DNA of 64,000 bases from a beta proteobacterium AAP99. GTDB lineage: Bacteria; Pseudomonadota; Gammaproteobacteria; Burkholderiales; Burkholderiaceae_C. Shown here in pieces: positions 24,908 to 33,752 of this stretch. Both the position numbers and the translations under genes were made by a program. Every line of letters begins with the position of its first letter. The stretch's first letter is position 1. The stretch spans positions 1 to 64,000 of the forward strand of contig LJIA01000010.1 in assembly GCA_001295775.1 (NCBI GenBank), written 5' to 3'. The notes below the pieces were generated by a model that ran no database searches, was not told the DNA's origin, and saw nothing but the letters and a program-made list of their open reading frames with translations.

Positions 24908-25636
24908 TTACCCGGGCGTGCAGGCCGCCCAGTGCTTCTGTGCCAGCATCACCCAAAGAAAGGGCTCGCCAAACAGGCCGCTGCCGGCGGCGGGCTTCTG
25001 CATCTGGCGCAGCTCAAGGATGTCCAGTGCGCTGCCCCAGTGCTGGCGCAGTTGTGCCTCGGTGTAGCCCAGGCCGCCACCCAGGCTGCCGCGTTCATAG
25101 ACCTGCGCGTCGGTGAGGCCGCTGCCGCCTTCGGGGCGGAAACAGGTGAGCGCGAACAGGCCGCCGGGCCTGAGCGCATCGTGTACGAGCTGTACGTAGC
25201 ACGCGCGGCGGTGCGGGGCAATGTGGTGGAAGCAGCCGGAGTCGTAGATCAAGTCAAAGCCGCCGGCAGGCAGATCGAGCGCAAAGACGTTCTCGCAGCG
25301 CAGCTTGAGCGTGGCACCCGCGGCGGCGGCGCGCTCCGTGGCCCAGCGGATGGCGGTGGCGGAATAGTCCACGCCGGTCACGGCAAAACCCTGCTGCGCA
25401 AGAAACACGGCGTTTCGGCCGTTACCGCAGCCCAGGTCCAGCGCGGCGCGCGGTGCTGTGGCTCCGGGGCGCGGAATGCGGCCGCTTTCCAGCCAGCCGT
25501 GCAGGCTTTCATCGGGCGCCGTGCCAAAGAAACCGCAGGGCCGCGCACGGTCTGCGTAGAAGGCGTCCCAGCGGGGGCTGGTTTCGCGCGTGAGCTGGGC
25601 GTCGAGGGCGGCGGCGTCGAGGTGCTCGAAGTTCAC
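24908..25636 (-). CDS. Class I SAM-dependent methyltransferase
   Basis: 242 aa from a GTG at 25636. The SAM site is DLGCGNGRNAVFLAQQG, followed by VTGVDYSATAIRWA, CENVFALDLPAGGFDLIYD and CFHHIAPHRRACYVQLV. The arrangement (WDAFYADRARPCGFFGTAPDES at the N-terminus, FHHI after the acidic strand) resembles TehB/thiopurine-type methyltransferases acting on small thiols, selenium or tellurium compounds. The substrate remains a guess. It lies 25 bases after the cobalamin-binding protein gene on the same strand, so the two may form an operon. Confidence 0.85.
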   Translation of the reverse strand: MNFEHLDAAALDAQLTRETSPRWDAFYADRARPCGFFGTAPDESLHGWLESGRIPRPGATAPRAALDLGCGNGRNAVFLAQQGFAVTGVDYSATAIRWATERAAAAGATLKLRCENVFALDLPAGGFDLIYDSGCFHHIAPHRRACYVQLVHDALRPGGLFALTCFRPEGGSGLTDAQVYERGSLGGGLGYTEAQLRQHWGSALDILELRQMQKPAAGSGLFGEPFLWVMLAQKHWAACTPG

Positions 25637-25661
25637 GTGCTACCGCGCGGCCGGCGCCTGC

Positions 25662-26618
25662 TCAGTGGCGCGGGGCTGCCAGTGACTGCGCCACATCGAC
25701 GCTCTCGCGCGCGTCCAGGCAGATGGCCTGGGCGCCGTAGCGCGCGGCGTCGTGCGCGTGCAGGCCGAACACGGGGCCGCCGAGCAGCAGGGGGCAGCCG
25801 GGGTTGCGCGAGGCGCGGCGCAGATCGGCCACCAGCCGGGGCAGGCCGGGCAGCTGGGCGTCCAGCGCGACGGACAGGCCGATGACGTCGAACCACTCGG
25901 ACTGCACGGCGCTGCACAGTTCCGCCGACGTGGCGGCGATCTCCAGCACGACGTCCCAGCCCTGCTTGCTGAAGAATTCAGACACGATGGACAGGCCGAG
26001 CACGTGCTGCGAGCCGGGCGCGCAGGCGAGCATGATGCGGCGCACGGCGCTGGCGCGCTGCGGGCCGCCGCTGTGGCCGTAGCCCAGGGTGTGCACCAGC
26101 TCATGCAGCACGCTCAGGCCGATGGTGACCGCGTCGAAGCCCATGCGGTCGTCTTCCCATGCGTCGCCCAGCCAGAGCGCGGCGGGGCCGATGAGGTCGA
26201 TGAGCGCGGATTCGGCCTGCAGGCCGTGGATCTGCAGAGATTCGAGCTGTTCGAGCGCGGCCTCGCGGTCGCCTCGGGCGCAGGTGCGCGCTAGGCTCTC
26301 GATGTCGGGGGCGGTGACGACGGCCGAGGCGCGTGTCGGGGCGGCCACGGCGCCATCACGGCTCACGGCCAGCAGGCGCGGAATGATCTGGGACTCCAGC
26401 ACCGAGCGCATGGTGCGGCGGCACTCGGCGTGGCGGGCGGCGTCCTCGGGGTTGGCTGCGTCGGCCTCGGCGGTGTGGGCTTGCACGCGCTCGGATTCGC
26501 CGGTGGACGACAGGAGCGGTTGGTCAGCGGCGCCCGACCGCCCGGCGGCAAGACGGTGCCATGCCCTGAATTGGCTCAGGAGCTGATTCCAGCCGGGTCC
26601 GATCTGCAGAGAACGCAT
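25662..26618 (-). CDS. AerR/PpaA-like cobalamin-binding protein
   Basis: 318 aa. The C-terminal half looks like a stand-alone B12-binding module: WEDDRMGFDAVTIGLSVLH (residues 154 on), LACAPGSQHVLGLSIVSEFF with the ligand-type His205 in HxxG, then WDVVLE, GLSVALDAQLPGLPRL and GCPLLLGGPVFGL. This resembles the light-sensing antirepressor AerR/PpaA, which binds B12 and controls the repressor PpsR. The N-terminal half is polar and unlike a known enzyme. No methionine synthase or mutase domain is fused, favouring a regulatory role. No photosynthesis gene or PpsR is in the window. Confidence 0.75.
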   Translation of the reverse strand: MRSLQIGPGWNQLLSQFRAWHRLAAGRSGAADQPLLSSTGESERVQAHTAEADAANPEDAARHAECRRTMRSVLESQIIPRLLAVSRDGAVAAPTRASAVVTAPDIESLARTCARGDREAALEQLESLQIHGLQAESALIDLIGPAALWLGDAWEDDRMGFDAVTIGLSVLHELVHTLGYGHSGGPQRASAVRRIMLACAPGSQHVLGLSIVSEFFSKQGWDVVLEIAATSAELCSAVQSEWFDVIGLSVALDAQLPGLPRLVADLRRASRNPGCPLLLGGPVFGLHAHDAARYGAQAICLDARESVDVAQSLAAPRH

Positions 26619-26805
26619 TGAGCAGCGCCTTTTACCTTGTGGGGGTTCGGCGTGTTCCGCTTGGAGCGCGCGTTGCTCAGCCTATCTCGCGTTCGGCCAA
26701 AACGCGATCAAAGCCCTACGTTGTGCAGTGCAACGCGGCGTCATGCTGCACCGCATCAGCCATGCGCAGCACATGATCGGCCGACCCTGCGCAGCGAGGA
26801 CTGGC

Positions 26806-26839
26806 GCGCCTTTCCGGCACAAACGGGCTGGAAAGGCGC
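26806..26839. repeat. Degenerate REP-like hairpin (reverse)
   Basis: Perfect 10-bp stem gcgcctttcc / ggaaaggcgc with a 14-base loop. The arm and its right flank (cgcacggcgcaagcg) align with the reverse-orientation copy at 59327 (cgcatgggacaagcgg), so it is a diverged family member. It lies in the 286-base gap upstream of the cobalamin-binding protein gene. Confidence 0.6.
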
Positions 26840-26904
26840 ACGGCGCAAGCGACGAGGGCCGGCGCGCGAGGCGTGGTGCGGCCGGCCGGGCTGTCGCAAG
26901 CCGC

Positions 26905-28215
26905 TCAGCGCAGATCCTGCAACCAGGCGCTGAGCTGGTCGCTCACGGCGCGGCTGCTGAGCAGGTCGAAGTGGTTCAGGCCGTGGAACAGGGCCTGATG
27001 GCCGGGCGGCAGGCACAAGTCGCGTTCGGGCAGGCGGTGCTGGCCGAGCGCGCTGGCCACCGGGACGAGGCCGTCGCCTTTGAGAGCCTTACCGGTGGTA
27101 GGGGCTGCGCTGGTGCTGGCGGCCACAGTGAAGCACGCCACGCCGTGCGGCCAGGGGGCGGCGGCCGCGGGGTCTGTCCCCTCCGGCAGCACGCGGCCGG
27201 AATGCAGGTCTTGAATGCCGGCGCTGCGCCGCGCGCCCAATTTGGCAAAGGGTGCGGTGTAGGGGCTGCGCGCCAGCAGCCAGGTGAGGCCGCTGCCGGC
27301 GCGCTCCAGTGGCGCGCCCTGGTGCGGCGTGCCCAGACAGATGAGCGCGGCAAGCTTGCGCCGCCACGGCGCGCGGGCGCCGGACTGTGCACAGGCACTG
27401 CGCGCCACCAGGCCGCCCATGCTGTGGCCCAGCAGCACGATCTGCGTGACGGGCACCGGCCAGGCGCGCTGCAGATCCGCGAGCAGCGCGGCCAGTTCAG
27501 CGCCGTTCTGCGCGATGGAGCGGCCCGTGTTGTAGTGCAGGTAGAGCGGCGTGAAGCCGTGGCGCGCAGCCAGTGCGGCGCCGTGGTTGTGGCCGCGGCG
27601 CGTCCACTGCAGGTCATTCATGCACAGGCCGTGGATCAGGATGAGCAGCCGGCCTGTGGGCGGCGTATCTGCCTGCGCGGCCCAGAACTGCGCGAGGGCC
27701 TTGCGCTGCATGGGCAGCGCCTGCCCGTTCACGCGCAGCTGCATGGGGATGGCCAGCGCGTTGCCGCTGGCGGCGAGGTGGTCGCCAAACACGCCGTTGA
27801 GTGCCGCCAGTGCAGCAGCGCGCTGGGCCGGCGGCACGAGGCGATCCGTGCGCTCTGCCAGCGCCCGCTTCATGGCAGGCGGCAGGGCAGCGGCCACGCG
27901 CGGGCCAAGCTGCGCCAGGGCCAGATCCAGCGCCCCGCCCACCAGCGCCGTCACACCGCGCACGCTGCGGTACACCAGCCCGGTGATGCCCCGGGTGCCT
28001 TGCGGTGCTTCGGTGTCTGTTTTCGCACGCCTGATCGGCGGTGCCAGCCGCACCACGCTGCCATGTACGCCTTCCACGGTGCGGGTGACGCTTTGCACGG
28101 CGCCGACGGCCAGCTGGCTGGCGCCGCGCAGCGCCTGAATGGTGGCAGACGGGGCGGCGGGCGATATGCCAGCGGGCGTTTTGGGCTTGCGGCGGGCGGG
28201 CAGCGCTGAGTTCAA
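26905..28215 (-). CDS. Alpha/beta hydrolase, lipase-like
   Basis: 436 aa from a TTG at 28215 with AGGAGA 6 bases upstream. The oxyanion region is LILIHGLCMNDLQW, the nucleophile elbow is VLLGHSMGGLVARSA, and a candidate catalytic His lies near the C-terminus in FHGLNHFDLLSS. CLGTPHQGAPLE after the elbow is typical of lipases and PGAP1-like esterases. An N-terminal region of about 150 residues, with EGVHGSVVRLAPPI and TGLVYRSVRGVTALVGGAL, is not part of the fold and might interact with membrane or polymer. No signal peptide is evident, so it is probably cytoplasmic. Confidence 0.85.
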   Translation of the reverse strand: MNSALPARRKPKTPAGISPAAPSATIQALRGASQLAVGAVQSVTRTVEGVHGSVVRLAPPIRRAKTDTEAPQGTRGITGLVYRSVRGVTALVGGALDLALAQLGPRVAAALPPAMKRALAERTDRLVPPAQRAAALAALNGVFGDHLAASGNALAIPMQLRVNGQALPMQRKALAQFWAAQADTPPTGRLLILIHGLCMNDLQWTRRGHNHGAALAARHGFTPLYLHYNTGRSIAQNGAELAALLADLQRAWPVPVTQIVLLGHSMGGLVARSACAQSGARAPWRRKLAALICLGTPHQGAPLERAGSGLTWLLARSPYTAPFAKLGARRSAGIQDLHSGRVLPEGTDPAAAAPWPHGVACFTVAASTSAAPTTGKALKGDGLVPVASALGQHRLPERDLCLPPGHQALFHGLNHFDLLSSRAVSDQLSAWLQDLR

Positions 28216-28468
28216 GTGGATCTCCTGGGCGCACGGCCCGCGGCTGCGGTCGGCGTGCAGGGCCAGCTTAGGGGGCGCAGGCGGCAGCGGCGCGCGAGGG
28301 TGGTGGCCTCACTCCAATCGCGCCTTGCGCCTTCGGGGCGCTGCGGGCGGTGGCGCGGGATGCCTGCGGGTCTGTCCCAAGCCGCGCGGCGGGCGCGCTG
28401 AACTACAACCTTGATCCATCGTTCGCGGCTGCCGCCGCAGAGGCGCCATCGGCGCAAGGAGCCGTGTC

Positions 28469-28864
28469 TTGGGTTTGTTTGCATTTGCCAGCGGGGCCTG
28501 GCTGGCCATGGCGCTGGCCTCAATCCTCAGCGTGTTCGTGGGCCGCGCGCAGGACCATGAATGGGGTGCGTGGGGGTCCATGCAGGTGCTGTGGTGGGTG
28601 GCCCTCGCGCCAGCGTTCTTTGGCATGGTGGCCTTTACCCTGGGTGCCAACGTCGCGCGCGTGTATCCGGCGACGCGTTGGTGCCTCGCGCTGGGTGTGG
28701 CGTGCGGCGCGCTGGCCTGCGTCCTGGGCTGGGGCGCCAACGTGCTCAGCGCCAAGATCAGCACGGGCTGGGTCGTGGTTGGCGCGGTGCCGGTGCTGGC
28801 CTTCCTCGCGCCGCGGGTGTTCGGGCGGTTTGCGCCGGCTGAACCAGAGCCCGCGGAGCCGTAG
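28469..28864 (+). CDS. Small integral membrane protein
   Basis: 131 aa from a TTG at 28469, with AAGGAG about 9 bases upstream. Four hydrophobic segments are visible: FAFASGAWLAMALASILSVF, VLWWVALAPAFFGMVAFTLG, CLALGVACGALACVLG and WVVVGAVPVLAFLAP. The tail is acidic and Pro-rich (APAEPEPAEP). I do not recognise a family. It is divergent from the hydrolase gene. A non-ATG start makes the N-terminus uncertain. Confidence 0.6.
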   Translation: MGLFAFASGAWLAMALASILSVFVGRAQDHEWGAWGSMQVLWWVALAPAFFGMVAFTLGANVARVYPATRWCLALGVACGALACVLGWGANVLSAKISTGWVVVGAVPVLAFLAPRVFGRFAPAEPEPAEP

Positions 28865-28944
28865 CAACGCGTTCGGGGGCAACGAGGCAGGCAGCGCGCA
28901 GACGCCCGTGCATCCGCCGCGGCGGCGTCGCCACAAAGCGCTTT

Positions 28945-28999
28945 CCGCTTGTCCGGCGCGGTTCTTCGGCCGTTTTGCCCTGAAGAATGGCTCTGGGAG
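28945..28999. repeat. REP-like palindrome (forward)
   Basis: ccgcttgtccggcgcgg then ttcttcggccgttttgccc and tgaagaatggctctggg. Intergenic, between the small membrane protein gene and the histidine kinase gene. Confidence 0.85.
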
Positions 29000-29139
29000 C
29001 GGATCTCGCTTTGGGCCTCCAGGCGTGCAGTGCGAGCCCGGGCGCACGGCGCCACCGCAGCCCTCAATCCAGGCCCGCAATTCCTCAACCCGTCCCGAGG
29101 CGTGCCGCGTGGTCGAGCCAGGCGCATAGACTGGCCTGC

Positions 29140-30255
29140 ATGCACTCTCCGAACCCCGCCTTCGTTCAGCCCGCCTCGCCTTGGCAGTGGGCGCCGCCGC
29201 GTGAGGTACTGCGCACCTACGCACTGGCCTGGCTGCCGATCCTGCTGATCTACATGGTGGCCGTGGAGACAGACGGCATCTGGTCCCGCGGCTTCAATCT
29301 CTTCAGCGCGATGCACGGCACCCTGCGCAATCTGGGGCCCACGTTTCTGCTGCTTTTGCTGCTCTGGCCACTCACGGGCTGGATGGAGGCGCGGCGCTTC
29401 GGTGCGGCGCGCCAGATCGCCGTGCATGCCGGCGCCGGCGTGGTGTTTGCATTCGCCTATTACGCGCTGCTCTGGCTGCTGATCGCGGCCGAGAGTGGCG
29501 TGGCGGCCGCCGAGCGGGCACGCGAGAATTGGTTCATCTGGCAGATCCAGATCGGCATGCTGATCTATGCCGCTGCGGCCGGCGCCTTTGCCGCCTACCG
29601 TGCCGTACAGCGCGCCCGCCGCGAGGCCGCGGCCGCCGCGCAGGCGCAGACCCTGCTGGCGCGTACGGAGCTGGCGGCGCTGCGCAACAAGCTCAACCCG
29701 CATTTCCTGTTCAACACCCTGCACAGCATCCTCGCCCTGGTGCGCAAGGATGCCGTGCGGGCCGAGCAGGCGCTGTTCGGTTTCTCGGAAATGCTGCGCT
29801 ACCTGCTGGATACCGAACGCAGCGGGGACGACCAGGTGCTGCTGCGCGATGAACTCGCCTTCACGGAGCAGTACCTCGCGCTGGAAGCCATCCGCCTGGG
29901 TGATCGCCTGAAGATCGACTTGCAGGTGGACGAGGACGCGCTGGCGGTGAGCATCCCCGCGCTCACCGTGCAACCGCTGGTGGAAAACAGCATCAAGCAC
30001 GCCTTCAACCCGCGCAGCGAGCACGGCACGCTGACGCTGCGGGTGCGGCTGGTGGGCGAGCGGGTGGAGATCGACGTGGCGGATGACGGCGCCGGCGTGC
30101 AATTGCCTGCGGACGGCAGCCTGCCCAAGGGCGACGGCCTGGGCCTGCCCACCGTGGCGCGGCGCCTCGCGTTGCGCTGGGGCGATGCAGCGAGTTTCAA
30201 GGTGCAGTCTGCGCCCGGCGCAGGATTTCAAGTGAAAGTGGCCATTCCGCGATGA
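29140..30255 (+). CDS. LytS/AlgZ-type sensor histidine kinase
   Basis: 371 aa from the ATG at 29140. The N-terminal half has four hydrophobic segments (YALAWLPILLIYMVA, LGPTFLLLLLLWPLTG, VHAGAGVVFAFAYYALLWLL, IGMLIYAAAAGAFAAY). The His-kinase domain of the LytS class follows: LRNKLNPHFLFNTLHSILAL with the phospho-His at about residue 188, LRDELAFTEQYLALEAIR, then the ATPase motifs VQPLVENSIKHAF and DDGAGV, ending GDGLGLPTVARRL. The last codons overlap the response-regulator start (ATGA), so the pair is co-translated. In betaproteobacteria this class is close to AlgZ/FimS. Confidence 0.9.
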   Translation: MHSPNPAFVQPASPWQWAPPREVLRTYALAWLPILLIYMVAVETDGIWSRGFNLFSAMHGTLRNLGPTFLLLLLLWPLTGWMEARRFGAARQIAVHAGAGVVFAFAYYALLWLLIAAESGVAAAERARENWFIWQIQIGMLIYAAAAGAFAAYRAVQRARREAAAAAQAQTLLARTELAALRNKLNPHFLFNTLHSILALVRKDAVRAEQALFGFSEMLRYLLDTERSGDDQVLLRDELAFTEQYLALEAIRLGDRLKIDLQVDEDALAVSIPALTVQPLVENSIKHAFNPRSEHGTLTLRVRLVGERVEIDVADDGAGVQLPADGSLPKGDGLGLPTVARRLALRWGDAASFKVQSAPGAGFQVKVAIPR

Positions 30256-30992
30256 GCATCCGCGTCCTGATCTGTGAAGACGAGCCCCTGGCGCGCGAGA
30301 CCCTGCGCGACTTCATCGCCACCCAGCCGGAGCTGCTGCTGGTGGGCGAGGCCACCAATGGCCGCGAGGCGCTCAAGCTGATCCGCGCCCTGAACCCGGA
30401 GCTGGTGTTCATGGACATCCAGATGCCCGAGATGACCGGCCTGGAGGTGGTGCGCCAGCTGGAGAGCGTGCCGCCAATCATCTTCACCACCGCCTACGAC
30501 CAGCATGCCGTGACGGCCTTCGAGCTGAACGCGCTGGACTACCTGCTCAAGCCCTTCACGCAGGAGCGCTTTGCCAAGGCCGTGGAGCGCGCGCTCGACG
30601 TGCAGGCCTCACCGGCCGAGCGTGGTCAGACGGCGGAAAGTGCGCTGGCCCGCAGCGAGGCCGAGCCGCTGACGCGCATTCTGGTGCGTGACCGCGGCCG
30701 CATCTTCCCGCTGGCGATCGACGACATCGAGCACCTGAAGTCCGACCTGAAATACACCCAGATCACCGCCAAGGGCGCAAGCTACCTGGTGCGCGTGCCG
30801 CTGACGGATCTCGAGCCGCGCCTGGACCCGGAGCGCTTCCTGCGCGTGCACCGCAACGCCATCGTCAACCTGGACCACGTCGTGTCCATGAAGCCCGACG
30901 AACAAAGCCAGCTGCAGATCCTGATGCGCGACGGCACCGAGCTGCTCGCCAACCGGGAGGCGAGCAAGCGGTTGAGGGATGCGTCGATCTAG
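30252..30992 (+). CDS. LytTR-family response regulator (AlgR-like)
   Basis: 246 aa. The receiver domain reads VLICEDEPLARETLRDFIA with the acidic pair, the phospho-acceptor in ELVFMDIQMPEMTGLEV (Asp55), TTAYDQHAVTAF and a Lys in YLLKPFTQERF. The C-terminal LytTR DNA-binding domain includes RIFPLAIDDIEHLKSDLKYT, RFLRVHRNAIVNLDHVVSM and ANREASKRL. It overlaps the sensor kinase gene by 4 bases and is almost certainly its partner. Targets cannot be read from the window; relatives control exopolysaccharide, pili or carbon uptake. Confidence 0.92.
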   Translation: MSIRVLICEDEPLARETLRDFIATQPELLLVGEATNGREALKLIRALNPELVFMDIQMPEMTGLEVVRQLESVPPIIFTTAYDQHAVTAFELNALDYLLKPFTQERFAKAVERALDVQASPAERGQTAESALARSEAEPLTRILVRDRGRIFPLAIDDIEHLKSDLKYTQITAKGASYLVRVPLTDLEPRLDPERFLRVHRNAIVNLDHVVSMKPDEQSQLQILMRDGTELLANREASKRLRDASI

Positions 30993-31006
30993 TCGAGCGC
31001 CGATCA

Positions 31007-31669
31007 CTACAGCGAATACGCCCCACCCTCCGCCAGCGCCTTCTGATACGCCGGCCGGGCGTGGATCTTCTCCAGAAACTTCGCGATGTGCGGACGCTTG
31101 GTGGCGTTCGCGCGGGAGGCAGCGGCTTCCAGCGGGAAGCTCATCTGGATATCGGCGGCGCTGAAGTCATCGCCGGCAAACCAGGCGTGCTTGCCGAGCT
31201 CCTTCTCGATGAAGTCCAGGTGCAGCTTGATCTGCGGGGTGATGAACTGTTCTTTCACCTTGCCGGAAATGGCGCGCGCGATCGGCTTGGCAAAGAAGGG
31301 CATGGGGCTGGTCTCGATCTTGTCGAAGATGAGCTTGAGCAGCAACGGCGGCATGGCCGAACCTTCGGCGTAGTGCAGCCAGTAGCGGTAGCGCAGGGCT
31401 TCGGCGCTGCCGGCCTTGGGCGCGAGGCGGCCGCTGCCGTAGCGGTCGACGAGGTACTCGATGATGGCGCCGCTCTCGGCCACGGTGATGTCCCCATCGG
31501 TGATGACCGGGCTCTTGCCCAGCGGGTGCACCTTCTTGAGCGACGCCGGCGCGAGCATGGTCTTCTTGTCGCGCTCGTAGCGCTTGATCTCGTAGGGGAT
31601 GGCCAGCTCTTCAAGCAGCCAGAGCACGCGCTGCGAGCGGGAGTTGTTCAGGTGGTGGACGATGATCAT
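31007..31669 (-). CDS. Glutathione S-transferase family protein
   Basis: 220 aa from the ATG at 31669. The thioredoxin-like N-terminal domain is IIVHHLNNSRSQRVLWLLEE with the catalytic Ser in the NNSRS region, HPLGKSPVI with the cis-Pro, and DGDITVAESGAIIEYLVDRY with the glutathione gamma-glutamyl contact ES. The helical C-terminal domain contains GDDFSAADIQMSFPLEAA, the N-capping box. Substrate specificity is unknown. It is convergent with the response regulator, 14 bases apart. Confidence 0.92.
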   Translation of the reverse strand: MIIVHHLNNSRSQRVLWLLEELAIPYEIKRYERDKKTMLAPASLKKVHPLGKSPVITDGDITVAESGAIIEYLVDRYGSGRLAPKAGSAEALRYRYWLHYAEGSAMPPLLLKLIFDKIETSPMPFFAKPIARAISGKVKEQFITPQIKLHLDFIEKELGKHAWFAGDDFSAADIQMSFPLEAAASRANATKRPHIAKFLEKIHARPAYQKALAEGGAYSL

Positions 31670-31789
31670 GAGGACAGCCGGTGGGCGCGCAGCAGGCGCA
31701 ACGCCGCGCATTCTCGCAGCAGGGCGTGACCGGCGCGTGCCGCCTGGCATGCCCGAGTGCCGCGGCAGCCCGAGCCTGGATAGGCCTTT

Positions 31790-31920
31790 CCGCTGTTCTG
31801 GTGCGGCTTTCTGGGCGCTTTGGCCTCGAAAGTCGCATCAGTACTCAATTCTTTCAAGGAAATGAGCATTCATGCGCCTCTTGAAGGCAAAGTGGCTCGA
31901 AAAGCTTGCCAGACAAGCGG
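31790..31920. repeat. Two REP-like palindromes facing each other
   Basis: A forward copy (31790-31838: ccgctgttctggtgcgg, ctttctgggcgctttggcc) and a reverse copy (31871-31920: catgcgcctcttgaaggc, aaagtggctcg, ending agacaagcgg) separated by about 30 bases. Together they form one large inverted repeat between the GST start and the FecR-protein stop. It is the only head-to-head pair in the window. Confidence 0.8.
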
Positions 31921-31940
31921 AAACGCCCGTGGGGTGGCAG

Positions 31941-33752
31941 CTACTCCCGACGCTGCGGCGGCGCCAGGGGCTTGAGCTGGAACTTGCCGGAGTGCTCGAA
32001 CAGCACGGTCTCCGTCCATTCGATCGTGTCGCCGATGAACAGGTTGGCCTCTGGCTTGGGGTACTTGATGCTGCGCAGGATTTCGAGCGCGCGCGGCGAG
32101 AAGCGGCGGTCTGCGCCGTGGCGGTAGATGTGCAGGTCCACAAGTTCGCCGGCGGCGTCCACCTCCACATGCAGGATGACGATGGCCGGCACCAGCGGCG
32201 GCAGCGGCGCGGGGTAGACGTCCTTGCTGTTGGCGGCGTAGATGGCCTTGGCTACGGCGAAGCGGTACTCCTCGATCTGCTGATTGCGCACGCCCAGGCG
32301 CGCAGCTTCGGCCGCGGCATTGCGCGACTCCAGCGAGAGCAGGGCCTGCGCAGTGGCGGCGGCTGCGGCCTTGCGCATCTCCGGCGTGATGGGCGCGCCG
32401 CTGGGCCCGGCGGCGGGCGGCGTGACGGGGCGGTCTTCGCCGAAGAGCGAATTGCCGGGCTTGGCGGCTGCTGCGGAGGGCGTGGGCAGGGCGGGCGGCG
32501 CAACTGCGGCAGCCGGCGCGGCGGTTTGCGGGGTAGCGGCAGCGGCGTTTTGTGGCGCAGTCGGGTCGCTCTTTGCGGGCTCGGTGCGCGCTGGGGTTCC
32601 CAGCGCACCGGCGGCGGCCTGCGCCCGCAGGTAGTCCTGGTGCGAGCCGCCACGCACGGCGTTCACTACGCTGGACACCACGCCGGCTGCAGCCTGCAGC
32701 ACCTGCGCCGGGCGCGTCAGGGCGTCTGCCGCGGCGCCGGCGGCCGTGGCAGACGCCGCCGGAGCTGCTACTGCGGCAACCGTGCCCGCCACGGCGGTGC
32801 CGGCCGCCGCGGCGCTGCCCACAGCCTGCGCCGCGCTCGAGCCCGCTGAGGACGCGGCTGACGGGGCGCGCTGCGCGGCATCGCTCGCGGCACGCGCAGG
32901 CGCGTCCGCCGGGTTGGCTGGCTTCTGCACCGGCTCTGCAGGCTTGGGCGGCTCGGGAGGCGGGCTGCCACCGGTGTTGCCGGCTGCATTCCCTGCGGCG
33001 CGTGCCGCGCTGGGCAGATCGGCATCGAAGGGGCCGACGCGGAACAGGCGCAGGACGTCAATGCCGTCCTTGATCAGGCCAAATTGGGCGCGATGCTTGG
33101 CCAGATCAGCCGGCGCCAGCGCCACTTGCCCCGCGCTCACGGGCAGCTGCTCGCCGGCGATGTTCTCCAGCACGGTGGCGCCCTCGTTCACGCGGTGGTA
33201 CAGGCCTTCCAGCGGCGCACCCGGCTCGGCGGTGTCGACGAGTGTCATCTCGAAGTCCGTGCCGCGGATGCCGATGGTGCCGGTGGCGGTACGGAACTGC
33301 ACGGTCTCGGGTGAGCGCTTGCCGATCAGGCCCGTCACCGCGCGCAGGCTTCCTTTGAGCAGTTGCATGACCATGCCGTCGCGCTCACCCGCGGCAGCTG
33401 CCTGGCGGTAGCGCAGGGGCGTGAGCTGGGTGTTGGCGCGCATGGCCAGCAGGGTGCCGTCATTCAGTCGGATGAGTGCCTGACCGTCTGCACCGGTCTG
33501 AATGCGTTCAAGTTCGGCGATCGGCTCGCCGGTGCGTGCAGGGCGCTCACCACGCGGGCTGATGATGCTCACGCTGCCGGTGCTGCGCTGCACCGCACCG
33601 ATGGCGGCGGCCTCCTGCGCGTGCGCGTGAGGTGCAGCTGTCAGGCACAGCAACGCGGCAAGCAGCGCCGCGCAGGCAAGAACGTGAAGATGACGAACAG
33701 ACAGACAGGCGCGCGCGGCCGCGGCACGCTCGCAGGCGGGCTGAAACTGCAT
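31941..33752 (-). CDS. Exported FecR-domain protein with TonB-like C-terminus
   Basis: 603 aa. A signal peptide (HVLACAALLAALLCLTAAPH, cleavage near AHAQ) is followed by a FecR-type domain: GAVQRSTGSVSIISPRGERP, LERIQTGADGQALIRLNDG, LLKGSLRAVTGLIGKR and VQFRTATGTIGIRGTDFEM. A long Ala/Pro-rich low-complexity stretch covers about residues 255-430. The C-terminal 90 residues read VPAIVILHVEVDAAGELVDL, HIYRHGADRRFSPRALEILR and SIKYPKPEANL, like a TonB C-terminal domain. It is therefore an unusual FecR-linker-TonB fusion that could span the periplasm. No ECF sigma factor or TonB-dependent receptor is adjacent. Confidence 0.8.
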   Translation of the reverse strand: MQFQPACERAAAARACLSVRHLHVLACAALLAALLCLTAAPHAHAQEAAAIGAVQRSTGSVSIISPRGERPARTGEPIAELERIQTGADGQALIRLNDGTLLAMRANTQLTPLRYRQAAAAGERDGMVMQLLKGSLRAVTGLIGKRSPETVQFRTATGTIGIRGTDFEMTLVDTAEPGAPLEGLYHRVNEGATVLENIAGEQLPVSAGQVALAPADLAKHRAQFGLIKDGIDVLRLFRVGPFDADLPSAARAAGNAAGNTGGSPPPEPPKPAEPVQKPANPADAPARAASDAAQRAPSAASSAGSSAAQAVGSAAAAGTAVAGTVAAVAAPAASATAAGAAADALTRPAQVLQAAAGVVSSVVNAVRGGSHQDYLRAQAAAGALGTPARTEPAKSDPTAPQNAAAATPQTAAPAAAVAPPALPTPSAAAAKPGNSLFGEDRPVTPPAAGPSGAPITPEMRKAAAAATAQALLSLESRNAAAEAARLGVRNQQIEEYRFAVAKAIYAANSKDVYPAPLPPLVPAIVILHVEVDAAGELVDLHIYRHGADRRFSPRALEILRSIKYPKPEANLFIGDTIEWTETVLFEHSGKFQLKPLAPPQRRE

